Shown here: positions 56,250 through 64,000 of the stretch, one piece after another | How the letters are laid out: the number at the start of each line of letters is the position of its first letter | How positions within the stretch are numbered: position 1 is the stretch's first letter | Assembly: GCF_022836845.1 (NCBI RefSeq) | Contig: NZ_JAJNNZ010000005.1 | Coordinates: forward strand, 248,001 to 312,000 | Direction: 5' to 3' | Origin: Vibrio gelatinilyticus | GTDB lineage: Bacteria; Pseudomonadota; Gammaproteobacteria; Enterobacterales; Vibrionaceae | Length of the DNA stretch: 64,000 nucleotides | Translations under genes and position numbers: made by a program | Notes under the pieces: model-generated | Told to the model about the DNA's origin: nothing | Database searches by the model: none | Seen by the model: only the letters and a program-made list of their open reading frames with translations

Positions 56250-56972
56250 GTGTACCGAGTCTTATTAATAGATGATGAGCCCGCAGCGACTCAAGCTTTA
56301 AAACGCAGCCTTGCAGCGTTTGAAGAGATTGACGTTATTGGTAGCTACAACGATCCACAAAAAGGCATTGAAGCGATATGCCAACGGATGCCCGACGTGG
56401 TGTTTATGGACATTGAAATGCCCGGGTTAGATGGCTTTATGGTGGCAAAGGCAACCGAGCATATCCCCTATCACTTGGTGTATGTGACCGCCTATTCAGA
56501 GCACGCGCTAAGCGCATTTGAAACCAAAGTCGTGGACTATCTATTAAAACCCGTTCGCCAAACCAGACTTGAGCGCTGCCTTGAAAAAATCAAAGCCCTG
56601 CCCCCACTGACATCCCCTTTAGTTGATTCTGAAATTTTAGTTAGTGATGGCAAAACGACCTATCGACTTACCCAGAATGATATCAGCCACATCGAGAGTA
56701 TCGGCCGCTACCAACAGGTCAACCTAACGACATCGGGGCAAAGAAAATTCCAGCTGCAGACCATCGTCACAGAAGAGACCATGACCAACTTTGAAAATGA
56801 GTTAGGCTCGGAGCATTTCTTAAGAGTGCACCGCAGCTTTATTGTTAACGTGAGTTTGATAACGCAAATACAGCGAGAAGCAAGAAATACGCTCGTGTCA
56901 TTGAGTGGCGTCAGTCAAAGTATCCCAGTAGCGAGGGCTAAGGTGTCTTTGGTCAATGAGTATTTAGAATAG
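56250..56972 (+). CDS. LytTR-family response regulator
   Basis: Regulator of 240 residues. The receiver domain (VLLIDDEPAATQ, phospho-acceptor Asp in VVFMDIEMPGLDG, Lys in VDYLLKPV) is followed by a LytTR DNA-binding domain (ISHIESIGRYQQVNL, FLRVHRSFIVNV). GTG at 56250 is chosen because AAGGAGAAAG lies 7 nt ahead. It pairs with the LytS-type kinase. Confidence 0.95.
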   Translation: MYRVLLIDDEPAATQALKRSLAAFEEIDVIGSYNDPQKGIEAICQRMPDVVFMDIEMPGLDGFMVAKATEHIPYHLVYVTAYSEHALSAFETKVVDYLLKPVRQTRLERCLEKIKALPPLTSPLVDSEILVSDGKTTYRLTQNDISHIESIGRYQQVNLTTSGQRKFQLQTIVTEETMTNFENELGSEHFLRVHRSFIVNVSLITQIQREARNTLVSLSGVSQSIPVARAKVSLVNEYLE

Positions 56973-57199
56973 CGTTCAAGAATAGTTACCGGCCAAATCC
57001 CCCAACTTCAATCGCGAGAGATGGACGAGACTCGCTTTCCCCGTACCTTTACAGCATCGCCCGAGAAAACCCAGTGATCAGCTCGCTGTCGCTGGGAAGT
57101 TAACAAAACGGCTGCACCTAACCAAAAGTGCTCTAACGGTGCTTTTCAGCACTACCACTAAAACCAATCCAACCTCCACCAGCGTGAGTTACCGCTCCA

Positions 57200-57230
57200 T
57201 TGTCCTGTCTACAACTTTATAGTTTATAAT
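57200..57230 (+). promoter_or_regulatory. MerR-type promoter with 19-bp spacer
   Basis: TTGTCC (57200-57205) and TATAAT (57225-57230) are spaced 19 bp, the unusual spacing that MerR regulators correct. An AACT..AGTT dyad is in the spacer (57213-57224). The GTG start follows 33 bp later. Confidence 0.6.
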
Positions 57231-57263
57231 AACGCACTATCAACAAATAATGGGCTTACTATT

Positions 57264-58436
57264 GTGTATAAGATATCTGAGCTAGCTGCCGCTGTAGGCT
57301 TGTCCCGAACAGCTCTACTTTATTATGAAAAGCAAGGGCTTATATATGGTCAAAGGCTTGACAATGGCTATCGAATATACCGTGATTCCGATAGACAACG
57401 TGTTCGTTTGATTCAACAATTACTGGCTGGCGGTTTAACGCTGAAAGAGTGCAAAGCATGTTTGGATGCGAAAGTGGATAGGCAACTGCTACAAAACCGC
57501 CTTTCAAAGCTAGATGAAGAGATTGAGCAAAAGCAGCAGTCAAGAAAATTGCTGGCCGCTATGCTGGGCGAGGGCGACCTCAAAGCATGGCACCAGGATT
57601 TGGACCAGTTGGCTCCAGATGCTCATATGGGTTGGTTAATGAAGCAAGGCTTTAGTGAAAAAGAAGCGATTCGATTAAGATGGTTATCAAAAAACATGAA
57701 CGAACATGACTTGTATATGACTGACTTTATGAGAGTTTTTGAACCTTTAGAGCGTTGGGGGCCTGGCAGTGAGAGCGATACACAAAAAGCTTTATCTGTA
57801 GTGCCAAAGGATGTCACCCATATACTCGAAGTTGGCTGTGGCAAAGGGCTTTCCACCCAAGTACTTGCCGAGCACAGCAAAGCAAGCATCACCGCTATCG
57901 ACAATGAGCAATCTGCCCTTAACAGCCTATCTGAGCGGTTTAATCAGCAAGGCATTTCTTCGCGGCTCAACACTGTGTGTGCGAGCATGACAGAACTGCC
58001 GTTTGAGAATGAGAGTTTTGATCTCATCTGGGCAGAGGGCAGCGCTTATATTATGGGTGTAGAAAAAGCACTGGCTGAATGGAAAGCGCTCTTGAAACAC
58101 CGGGGCCACTTAATGCTGAGCGACATGGTATGGCGAACCTCACTGCCTAGCCAAGTGTCGATTGATTTCTGGAAACAAGAATACCCAGACATTCAGTTGG
58201 TCGAAACGAGAATTAAACAAATCACACAAGCGGGATATCGCGTTGTAGAGCACTTTGCGATGAGTGAGGAGGCTTGGATGAATTATTATGTACCTTTAGC
58301 AGAACGAGTGAATACGCTAGAGACAGAGCTATCTTCGAGCGCAGCATGGAAAGACATCAAGAATGAGGTAGATATTTGCACAAGGTTTGCCCATGAATTT
58401 GGCTATCACATATTTATTCTTGAAAATTATCAATAA
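57264..58436 (+). CDS. MerR-family regulator fused to a SAM methyltransferase
   Basis: Protein of 390 residues. The N-terminal MerR HTH (MYKISELAAAVGLSRTALLYYEKQGLI, NGYRIYRDSD) and a long coiled-coil helix (about 70-100) replace the usual small effector domain with a linker (about 110-175) and a class I methyltransferase (about 180-320: HILEVGCGKGLSTQVLAE motif I, ITAIDNEQSAL, DLIWAEGSAYIMG). A C-terminal segment of about 70 residues follows. The start is GTG at 57264. It probably senses a compound, methylates it or a target, and controls its own promoter. Confidence 0.9.
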   Translation: MYKISELAAAVGLSRTALLYYEKQGLIYGQRLDNGYRIYRDSDRQRVRLIQQLLAGGLTLKECKACLDAKVDRQLLQNRLSKLDEEIEQKQQSRKLLAAMLGEGDLKAWHQDLDQLAPDAHMGWLMKQGFSEKEAIRLRWLSKNMNEHDLYMTDFMRVFEPLERWGPGSESDTQKALSVVPKDVTHILEVGCGKGLSTQVLAEHSKASITAIDNEQSALNSLSERFNQQGISSRLNTVCASMTELPFENESFDLIWAEGSAYIMGVEKALAEWKALLKHRGHLMLSDMVWRTSLPSQVSIDFWKQEYPDIQLVETRIKQITQAGYRVVEHFAMSEEAWMNYYVPLAERVNTLETELSSSAAWKDIKNEVDICTRFAHEFGYHIFILENYQ

Positions 58437-58708
58437 AATCAATAGCTAAACTCATAAAAACCAACAAATTTGAATAAATTGGGAAAATAAACCTTTACAA
58501 CCTAGGATTCTACTGTAGGATTGCACTCGCTTTGTTAAGCAGAGTTATTTAAAACACATTAAGTAAAAGCAAATCTTCAGACTTCCTTCGTTATTGTTGT
58601 AAACATCTGTAATTCCCTTAGCTTCATCGTACGATTAGATAACTCAAACGAACAACGCTGTCGCAAACTGCGACGCTCAATTTAACTAAAATTTTTAAGG
58701 GACATCAC
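58437..58708 (+). promoter_or_regulatory. Long 5' leader of the cold-shock gene
   Basis: This stretch of 272 bp upstream of the cold-shock gene has no coding frame. It holds a GTCGCA-AAC-TGCGAC hairpin (58660-58674), 34 nt before the ATG, and an AAGGGA ribosome site. Structured leaders are typical of cspA-type cold induction. Confidence 0.55.
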
Positions 58709-58921
58709 ATGTCAAACAAAACTACTGGTATCGTAAAATGGTTTAACGAAGAGAAAGGTTTCGGTTTCATTTCTCAAGACAACGGCGGCGCTGACGTATT
58801 CGTACACTTCCGTGCTATCGCTTCAGAGGGTTTCAAAACTCTAGCTGAAGGCCAAAAAGTTTCTTTTGAAGTTGAGCAAGGTCAAAAAGGCCCTCAAGCT
58901 TCAAACGTTGTAGCTCTATAA
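58709..58921 (+). CDS. Cold-shock protein (CspA family)
   Basis: OB-fold nucleic-acid-binding protein of 70 residues. RNP1 is KGFGFISQ and RNP2 is VFVHFRAI, and the ends [10 protein letters not shown] and QASNVVAL are typical. It acts as an RNA chaperone. The long 5' leader supports cold or growth-phase control. A strong terminator follows. Confidence 0.97.
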   Translation: MSNKTTGIVKWFNEEKGFGFISQDNGGADVFVHFRAIASEGFKTLAEGQKVSFEVEQGQKGPQASNVVAL

Positions 58922-58933
58922 GAGTTCTTCGTT

Positions 58934-58960
58934 ACGCGAACAAGCCTAGCTTGTTCGCGT
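58934..58960 (+). terminator. Terminator after cold-shock gene
   Basis: ACGCGAACAAGC / GCTTGTTCGCGT, a perfect 12-bp stem with a 3-nt loop, beginning 13 bp after the stop. The T-run is short (TGCTTT). Confidence 0.8.
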
Positions 58961-59229
58961 TGCTTTCCCCTTTTATCACAGCCTAGTACCCTTCTCGTCT
59001 TTTAGATAAACCTCCAGAAAGCCAACACTGTTCATCAACCTCAATATTCAAATCGTCATCTCTACACGTTTTGCCACTTGATTTCTGTTGATTACATATT
59101 CGTTATAGCCCCTATTAACCCAACACCACTTCAATTTTTAGTTCGCGATAAAGCGTCTGTCTTTTTCGTTGATTTCGATGTTGAGTGTGTTTTTACCTAA
59201 TTAAATTTTAATACCTATGAGGACTTACT

Positions 59230-59346
59230 ATGTCTAGATCTGTTGGTCGCCAGCGTTTTTGGTTTCAAAAATGTCGCGACAATACTCACAAAACACAAAC
59301 ATCATCTAGTGGCGCTGACGCTAGTAAAATAAACCCAAAAGGATAA
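59230..59346 (+). CDS. Small basic ORF of 38 codons
   Basis: A short frame with a GAGG ribosome site 8 nt ahead encodes a 38-residue basic peptide (MSRSVGRQRFWFQKCRDNTH..., ending SKINPKG). It begins Arg-rich and ends with a Ser/Lys tail, like nucleic-acid-binding or ribosome-associated peptides. No family was recognised. It is preceded by about 270 bp of non-coding DNA, which could be a leader. Confidence 0.45.
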   Translation: MSRSVGRQRFWFQKCRDNTHKTQTSSSGADASKINPKG

Positions 59347-59581
59347 CTCCCTGGCGAGCAAGCAACCGCCTTCTTGCTCAGACCACCAGCTATCTAAAGC
59401 CATCTCAAAATAGTTAACAACAAAGATCTCTATTCAACACAGTTAACCATGTAACGCCGAAAAATCACCACAAAAAAGGCACTTTACCCCTCGATATCTA
59501 CCGGATTACCACCCAATAGAAAATACCAAACGGAAAAGTGCCCTAAGAGCGATATTACTGTACTAATTCATTAACGAGTCG
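59347..59581 (-). terminator. Intergenic region with long-loop hairpin after GH3 gene
   Basis: GGCACTTT (59478-59485) and AAAGTGCC (59535-59542) pair across 49 nt. On the minus strand they are followed by TTTTTT, a possible terminator for the GH3 gene. Nothing else is seen. Confidence 0.4.
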
Positions 59582-62356
59582 TTATTGTTTAGTAAATATG
59601 ACTTGCTCAAGCGTCATGCCTGCTTTTACAAAATCGATATCAAGTCGATAAACACCTTGCTCAAGTTTAACCTGCAGCCCTTCGACAGTCGCTGATTTAC
59701 CTTCTGTTCCATTAACAGGCAACGACATTCCAAAGTCGCCATTAAAGCTCAAACTGCACGAAGACTGAGACAAAGCATCGCGATGGTAGTTCGCAATCGC
59801 GCTACATTGATAGACTCCATCTTGTGGCGCATAAAAGTGCAAGGTGGTATTGCTCGTAATGTTGAGTAGCAATGGATTATCTAGCGAAGGTGCCTCAACG
59901 TTGCTGTAAGCGTCTAGTGCCGCAAATGACTTCACTGGGTCAAAGGCTATCAATGGACGTTCCATGACTGGCGCTGCCATGATGAAACGACAAATATTCA
60001 TTGCACAGCGCTGCAGCTCACCCACAGTCAAGCTGCCATTTTTAAGTGCTTCTTGCGTATCATCACCCATCGCATTGGTCTGGGCACCGTCATTTTCGAC
60101 CACCATATACAAATCGTTCTGCGAGCGAATCATGTAAGAAGTGAATGTTCGCGCTTCTTTGCCAGCTTCAACTGGGTGGTTCATCTTCGCCCACCAGTCC
60201 GTCATAACAATCCCGGTGTAACCCCACTCTCCACGCAGAATAGTAGTATTTAAATCGTAGTTAGAGGCCGTCCAATGACCATTCACTGGGTTGTAAGCCG
60301 TCATGATGGTAGAGGCATTGCCCTCTTTCACTGCCATTTCAAAGGCTCGAATATGCACTTCACGCAGAGCTCTTTCCGACATCACACTGTCTGCCTCTGA
60401 ACGCGCGGTCTCTTGATCGTTACTCGCATAGTGTTTAAGAGTACCTGACACTCCAGCCCGACTTAACCCTCGAGTTTGTGCTGACCCCATGGATCCCGTC
60501 ATAAAGGGATCTTCAGAGAAATACTCGAAGTTTCGGCCGTTGAGGGGGTGGCGGTGAATGTTAATACCGGGACCGAGCAGAGTATCAATCTGATTGGCCA
60601 GCATCTCTTGGCCTACTGCGAAAAACAGTGCCTCATTAAGGGGTTGGTTCCAGGTACACCCTAACAAAGTACCAATAGGCACTTGTGTCGCCTTATGGCC
60701 ACTGTCCATACGGATACCCGACGGGCCATCGGCTGCGGCTACCACCGGAATACCAAAATTAAATAAACTGTCGCTCACACCACCAAAGGCGGCCGCTGTG
60801 CCAGGGGTGACTTTGGGGCTGCACATGCCTTCACCTCTAACAATGGTTGCCAGATCATCTTCGCTTAGCTGAGCGATAAACGATCCCATTGATGCGCGCC
60901 CTTCCTTCACATCAATCAGTTTTATTCCCTGATCACCTGTGATGTCATAGGTTGTTGGTGCATCTTGATCCATTCTCTCTTTTAGGTTGATGCTTCTTAG
61001 TGGCACCGCCTGATAAGTTTCCTGGTAGGTTCCATCGTTATTGCGCTCTCCTGGCATCAAACGATCAAATGCCTGAATTGGTGCCGCCGCTTCAGAGAGT
61101 TTTTCGATAACCAGCAATGAAGCCAGAGTTAGCTGTGATGGAACACGCTGGACTTTGCGCACACTGCTGCCCACGTAAAACTGATAGCAACCCGCTTCAA
61201 GCAGGTAACAATTACGGTGACCAGTCGCACCACTATCGTCATAAGATGCCAGTGATTTTAGGGGCACAGAAATGCGAATGGTCTCACTTTCTCCAGGCTC
61301 AATGAGTTGCGTTTTTGCAAACCCAACCAAAACTCTTGCCGGCTTGCCAAGCTCTCCTTGTGGCGCTTCACAGTAAACCTGCACCACCTCTTTGCTCGCA
61401 AATGCTTCACCAATATTGTGTACCGTGACATCAAAGTGCAGCTGGCTGTCATCCCCCTCACCTTCAACGGTGAAACCCTCAACATCTTGACGGAACTCAG
61501 TATACGACAGACCCGCGCCAAATTCGTATTGCACTGCTTGCGGCTTAAAGGTTTCAAAGTAACGATAGCCGACGTAAATATCCTCGGCGTATTGATTGTA
61601 GTCCTTACGACCAAAGTTGGCTGACGATGGATAGTCTGCCAGTTGATAGGCGATGGTATCAGTTAATCGCCCACTGGGTGAAACATCGCCACTAAGAATA
61701 TCAGCGAGCGCATGACCACCTTCCATTCCAGCCGCCCAGCTGTAGAGAACCGCTTTGATGGCGTGTTTGTTGGCCGTGGTCTCCAACCAGGACATATCCA
61801 TAATATTGGTGGTATTGAAAACAATGATCACGCGTTCAAAGTGAGCGGTGACTTTTTCAACCATGGTCATTTCGACATCAGTCAACCGATAGCTGCCAGG
61901 CGCGTCAGCGTTGTCTTGATCTTCACCTGCAGTACGACCAATAAATACGATGGCTTTGTCAGAGTTCAGCGCCGCTTGCTGAACAAGCTGGTCATCAACA
62001 GGCATCTCATGTTGAAACCAAGGCTCAGCTGCCCATGCGCCCCCGCCGTCTTCAAACGGGTTATCTTCCAACCAATTTTCATACACTGAGACCAACTCTT
62101 CATTTAGCCTAACTGAAGTATTGGCACGTAAGCCTTCTAGTGCATTCACAGCATAAGGCACATTCACTGCGCCCCCAGATCCCGTACCACTGCGGTAGGT
62201 ATCGATCTGACAACGTCCAAATAATGAGATTATCTCGCCATTTTTAATTGGCAGTACAGCGTCCTTATTTTCAAGCAGGACAATGCCCTCGCAAGCGGCT
62301 TGACGGCTGACAGGAATAAGCCTTTTCTGGGCGATGATTATTTTTTCTTTTTGCAT
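59582..62356 (-). CDS. GH3-family glycosidase with reversed domain order
   Basis: Enzyme of 924 residues from ATG 62356. Its C-terminal-type GH3 domain comes first (EGIVLLENKDAVLP, FIGRTAGEDQDNAD, YPSSANFGRKDYN), then a fibronectin-like domain (about 300-400). The TIM-barrel domain comes last (PVVAAADGPSGIRM, HPLNGRNFEYFSEDP, LKHYASNDQETAR, with the nucleophile Asp in GIVMTDWW at about residue 720). This permuted layout is known in Ruminococcus and Butyrivibrio beta-glucosidases. The TTG at 62422 has no better support. There is no signal peptide, so it acts inside the cell. Confidence 0.9.
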   Translation of the reverse strand: MQKEKIIIAQKRLIPVSRQAACEGIVLLENKDAVLPIKNGEIISLFGRCQIDTYRSGTGSGGAVNVPYAVNALEGLRANTSVRLNEELVSVYENWLEDNPFEDGGGAWAAEPWFQHEMPVDDQLVQQAALNSDKAIVFIGRTAGEDQDNADAPGSYRLTDVEMTMVEKVTAHFERVIIVFNTTNIMDMSWLETTANKHAIKAVLYSWAAGMEGGHALADILSGDVSPSGRLTDTIAYQLADYPSSANFGRKDYNQYAEDIYVGYRYFETFKPQAVQYEFGAGLSYTEFRQDVEGFTVEGEGDDSQLHFDVTVHNIGEAFASKEVVQVYCEAPQGELGKPARVLVGFAKTQLIEPGESETIRISVPLKSLASYDDSGATGHRNCYLLEAGCYQFYVGSSVRKVQRVPSQLTLASLLVIEKLSEAAAPIQAFDRLMPGERNNDGTYQETYQAVPLRSINLKERMDQDAPTTYDITGDQGIKLIDVKEGRASMGSFIAQLSEDDLATIVRGEGMCSPKVTPGTAAAFGGVSDSLFNFGIPVVAAADGPSGIRMDSGHKATQVPIGTLLGCTWNQPLNEALFFAVGQEMLANQIDTLLGPGINIHRHPLNGRNFEYFSEDPFMTGSMGSAQTRGLSRAGVSGTLKHYASNDQETARSEADSVMSERALREVHIRAFEMAVKEGNASTIMTAYNPVNGHWTASNYDLNTTILRGEWGYTGIVMTDWWAKMNHPVEAGKEARTFTSYMIRSQNDLYMVVENDGAQTNAMGDDTQEALKNGSLTVGELQRCAMNICRFIMAAPVMERPLIAFDPVKSFAALDAYSNVEAPSLDNPLLLNITSNTTLHFYAPQDGVYQCSAIANYHRDALSQSSCSLSFNGDFGMSLPVNGTEGKSATVEGLQVKLEQGVYRLDIDFVKAGMTLEQVIFTKQ

Positions 62357-62743
62357 TTCTGTAATAATCCGTTCGGTAGAGTAATTAGGTTCGTCGCATT
62401 CACTCAAAAGAGGCAATGGCAAGTTCAGGAAATACTGCTATTTGAACTTTCTTTTGAGTCTTTACAGGATGAAATCGTGCATTGATCATGTCTCTGGTTT
62501 GTGAACCGCTATTAATCATGACCACCGAATATCTGCCAGTATTCTGCCACTACCCGCTCTCCAAATTGACACTTTTCCTATTTTTATTGGCCAGAAGTCG
62601 ATCTAGCTCTCGAAAAAGAAAGCGCTTTCTCGTGGTGATGTTTTTTTTATCAGTAGTCCTAAATGATGGGTATTTCGGTAAACTATCGCCCTATTGCTGC
62701 TTTCTGGGGTTGAGATCCTCTTGTCACTCGTATGGATAACCCG
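62357..62743. other. Control region of the GH3 gene
   Basis: A 387-bp stretch between the GH3 (-) and qnr (-) genes. It holds the LacI-type palindrome listed separately. No convincing coding frame was seen. Confidence 0.5.
62617..62630. promoter_or_regulatory. LacI-family operator palindrome
   Basis: AGAAAGCGCTTTCT is a perfect 14-bp palindrome with the central CG and GAAA/TTTC arms typical of LacI/PurR-family operators. It lies 261 bp upstream of the GH3 start; the matching repressor is not in the window. Confidence 0.7.
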
Positions 62744-63400
62744 CTAGCCAGGCACCACTATCAACCCCAATGGCTCTAAAAGCTGCTCTTGCTGCCAGGC
62801 ACAAATTTTAACGCCTGTGAGATCGATACGTCTTGGGTCTAAACCTTCTAAGTCGGTATGGGTGAGATCACAGCCTTGTAAACTAAATTGTGACCAACTA
62901 TCTGGCGAAAACACGCCGCGACTTAGATCGGACTCTCTGAGGGAAGCACCTTGCAAATTTGCACCAACCCACCGGTTCTCATACAAATCACATTTCTCGA
63001 TGCATTGATTGTCAAAATTAGCGTACGACAAATTACAGGCCGTTATGTAGGCTGAGCAGAAATAGACACTGTGACTGACCTGGTTGGTAAAGCTGGCCCG
63101 ATAAAAATTGGCACCTTTCAAGTCGCATTCACGAAGTTCTATGCCAAAGCAATTCGCGCCTACAAACTGGCACATAGACAACTGGCAGTTTTTAAAGCTT
63201 GCATCCCTTAAGTCTGCATACTCAAAGCTGCACCCTTCAAGATCCGTCGTTTCAACGAAGCTGCAATCAATAAATTGAGCCTCTCTCAAATTGGTGTTTG
63301 AAAAATTACATCGTATGAATTTGCAGTTTACAAAACGCGCATGAGACAAGTCTTGCTTTGAAAAGTCATGTGATTGGTATTGTTGGTTATGCATGTTCAT
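62744..63400 (-). CDS. qnr: Qnr-type pentapeptide-repeat protein
   Basis: Protein of 218 residues, the normal length of Qnr. It is built of pentapeptide repeats (A/C-D/N-L/F-x-x) with the family blocks FSYADLRDASFK-like FEYADLRDASFKNC, GANCFGIELRECDLKGANF and the C-terminal GLDPRRIDLTGVKICAWQQE. It forms a right-handed quadrilateral helix that protects DNA gyrase from quinolones. AGGAG precedes the ATG at 63400. Chromosomal qnr genes of Vibrio are thought to be the source of mobile ones. Confidence 0.95.
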   Translation of the reverse strand: MNMHNQQYQSHDFSKQDLSHARFVNCKFIRCNFSNTNLREAQFIDCSFVETTDLEGCSFEYADLRDASFKNCQLSMCQFVGANCFGIELRECDLKGANFYRASFTNQVSHSVYFCSAYITACNLSYANFDNQCIEKCDLYENRWVGANLQGASLRESDLSRGVFSPDSWSQFSLQGCDLTHTDLEGLDPRRIDLTGVKICAWQQEQLLEPLGLIVVPG

Positions 63401-63554
63401 TGGCTACTCCTGAAATTCGCCCACAGGCTATCAGTAGTCAGACATACAATCACGAAATATCCTCGCTATCATCAGGTTGGTTGGACCTCATGATGAACAC
63501 CAGGCAGCGGTTAATTTCCAATTCTTAGCTCCGGGAATAGCGAAAACGGTTTAG

Positions 63555-63568
63555 GCTATCAAGATAGC
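63555..63568. repeat. Short palindrome before DUF368 gene
   Basis: GCTATC-AA-GATAGC, a 6-bp inverted repeat 77 bp upstream of the DUF368 start. It may be an operator. Confidence 0.3.
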
Positions 63569-63644
63569 TTAGCGACAATATGTTTTTAACCTTATCTGCA
63601 ACTCGTATATACTCTGCTCCATCTTTTGTAACTGATGTAAAGAC

Positions 63645-64000
63645 ATGAAGAATTATTTAACGACATTCTTGAAAGGCATGGGAATGGGAGCGGCGGACGT
63701 AGTACCTGGCGTTTCAGGGGGTACCATCGCATTTATTACCGGTATTTACGACACATTATTGGAAAGTATTCGCCGAGTGAACCCAAGCATTATTGGACTT
63801 TGGCGACGTGAAGGTTTTAAGGCTGCATTCGAGCATATTAATGGCTTCTTCCTGATCGCTTTATTTGGTGGCATTCTTACCAGCATTCTGACGTTGGCGA
63901 AAACCATTTCGTGGTTGCTAGAAACCCATCCGGTGCCAATTTGGTCGTTCTTCTTTGGACTGATTCTGGTGTCCGTGTATCACATGATGAGGCAGGTAGA
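63645..64000 (+). CDS. DUF368 (PopT-like) undecaprenyl-phosphate transporter, partial
   Basis: The first 118 codons of an inner-membrane protein that continues beyond the window. MKNYLTTFLKGMGMGAADVVPGVSGGT is the conserved DUF368 start, and two later membrane segments follow (FFLIALFGGILTSIL and IWSFFFGLILVSVYH). Members of this family (V. cholerae VCA0040/PopT) recycle undecaprenyl phosphate across the membrane for wall synthesis. It is divergent from qnr. Confidence 0.9.
   Translation, partial: MKNYLTTFLKGMGMGAADVVPGVSGGTIAFITGIYDTLLESIRRVNPSIIGLWRREGFKAAFEHINGFFLIALFGGILTSILTLAKTISWLLETHPVPIWSFFFGLILVSVYHMMRQV

Noticed and set aside
62482..62739. Plus-strand frame of 85 codons in the GH3-qnr gap
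   Set aside because: The peptide is a low-complexity mix of hydrophobic and basic residues with no match, and it overlaps the operator palindrome.
1..64000. tRNA, rRNA, CRISPR arrays, insertion sequences and integrase genes
   Set aside because: I looked for cloverleaf-like, rRNA-like, regularly spaced repeat and transposase patterns and saw none. A covariance-model search would be needed to exclude small RNAs.

Overview
The window looks like a piece of a Vibrio genome, most likely the smaller chromosome (chromosome II). This is inferred from gene content: a MalT/MalP/MalQ/GlgB maltodextrin-glycogen block, a chromosomal Qnr pentapeptide protein, and a DUF368 (PopT-type) gene at the right edge. 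In known vibrios these lie on chromosome II. Base composition is moderate, and genes are dense with many intrinsic terminators. I saw no rRNA, tRNA, CRISPR array, prophage or insertion sequence.

Left part (1-11150): the end of a PTS permease; kdgK and eda (ketodeoxygluconate kinase and KDPG aldolase); a rhodanese-like protein and an RNA ligase-like phosphodiesterase; then a complete divergent tetronate-acid catabolic cluster (GntP-type permease, otnI, otnC, otnK, ltnD, with a DeoR-type regulator on the other strand). A tandem universal stress protein follows.

Middle part (11150-31300): mostly single genes or pairs. They include an M14 carboxypeptidase; a DsbA-like protein; an ohr/ohrR organic-peroxide module in which ohrR is followed at once by a LysR gene; a BamA-like outer-membrane protein; a DUF2057 protein; a GDSL esterase; a DASS transporter; a DJ-1/PfpI protein beside a LysR gene; gamma-glutamyltransferase; a TetR/hydrolase pair; an AEC transporter; an acyltransferase; a probably damaged DCC-family gene; a nitroreductase; and a MAPEG protein. 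A striking nested inverted repeat lies between the nitroreductase gene and its convergent neighbour.

Right-centre (31400-46310): glgB, malQ and malP on the minus strand, divergent from malT, which gives a full maltodextrin/glycogen module. Then come a luciferase-like (DUF5519) exported protein, a cytochrome b561/cytochrome c' pair with a divergent LysR gene, a small secreted protein, and a 5'-truncated agmatinase (speB) relic between two near-identical hairpins.

Right part (46400-64000): a large secreted multidomain protein resembling PL24/PL25 ulvan lyases; a membrane protein and a lipoprotein; an RND efflux permease and adaptor divergent from a LytS/LytTR-type two-component pair; a MerR-methyltransferase fusion with a 19-bp-spacer promoter; a cold-shock gene followed by a 38-codon basic small ORF; a domain-swapped GH3 glycosidase preceded by a perfect LacI-type operator palindrome; a Qnr gene; and the start of a DUF368 undecaprenyl-phosphate transporter. 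The uronate enzymes on the left and the polysaccharide-degrading enzymes on the right suggest a marine vibrio that uses algal polysaccharides.
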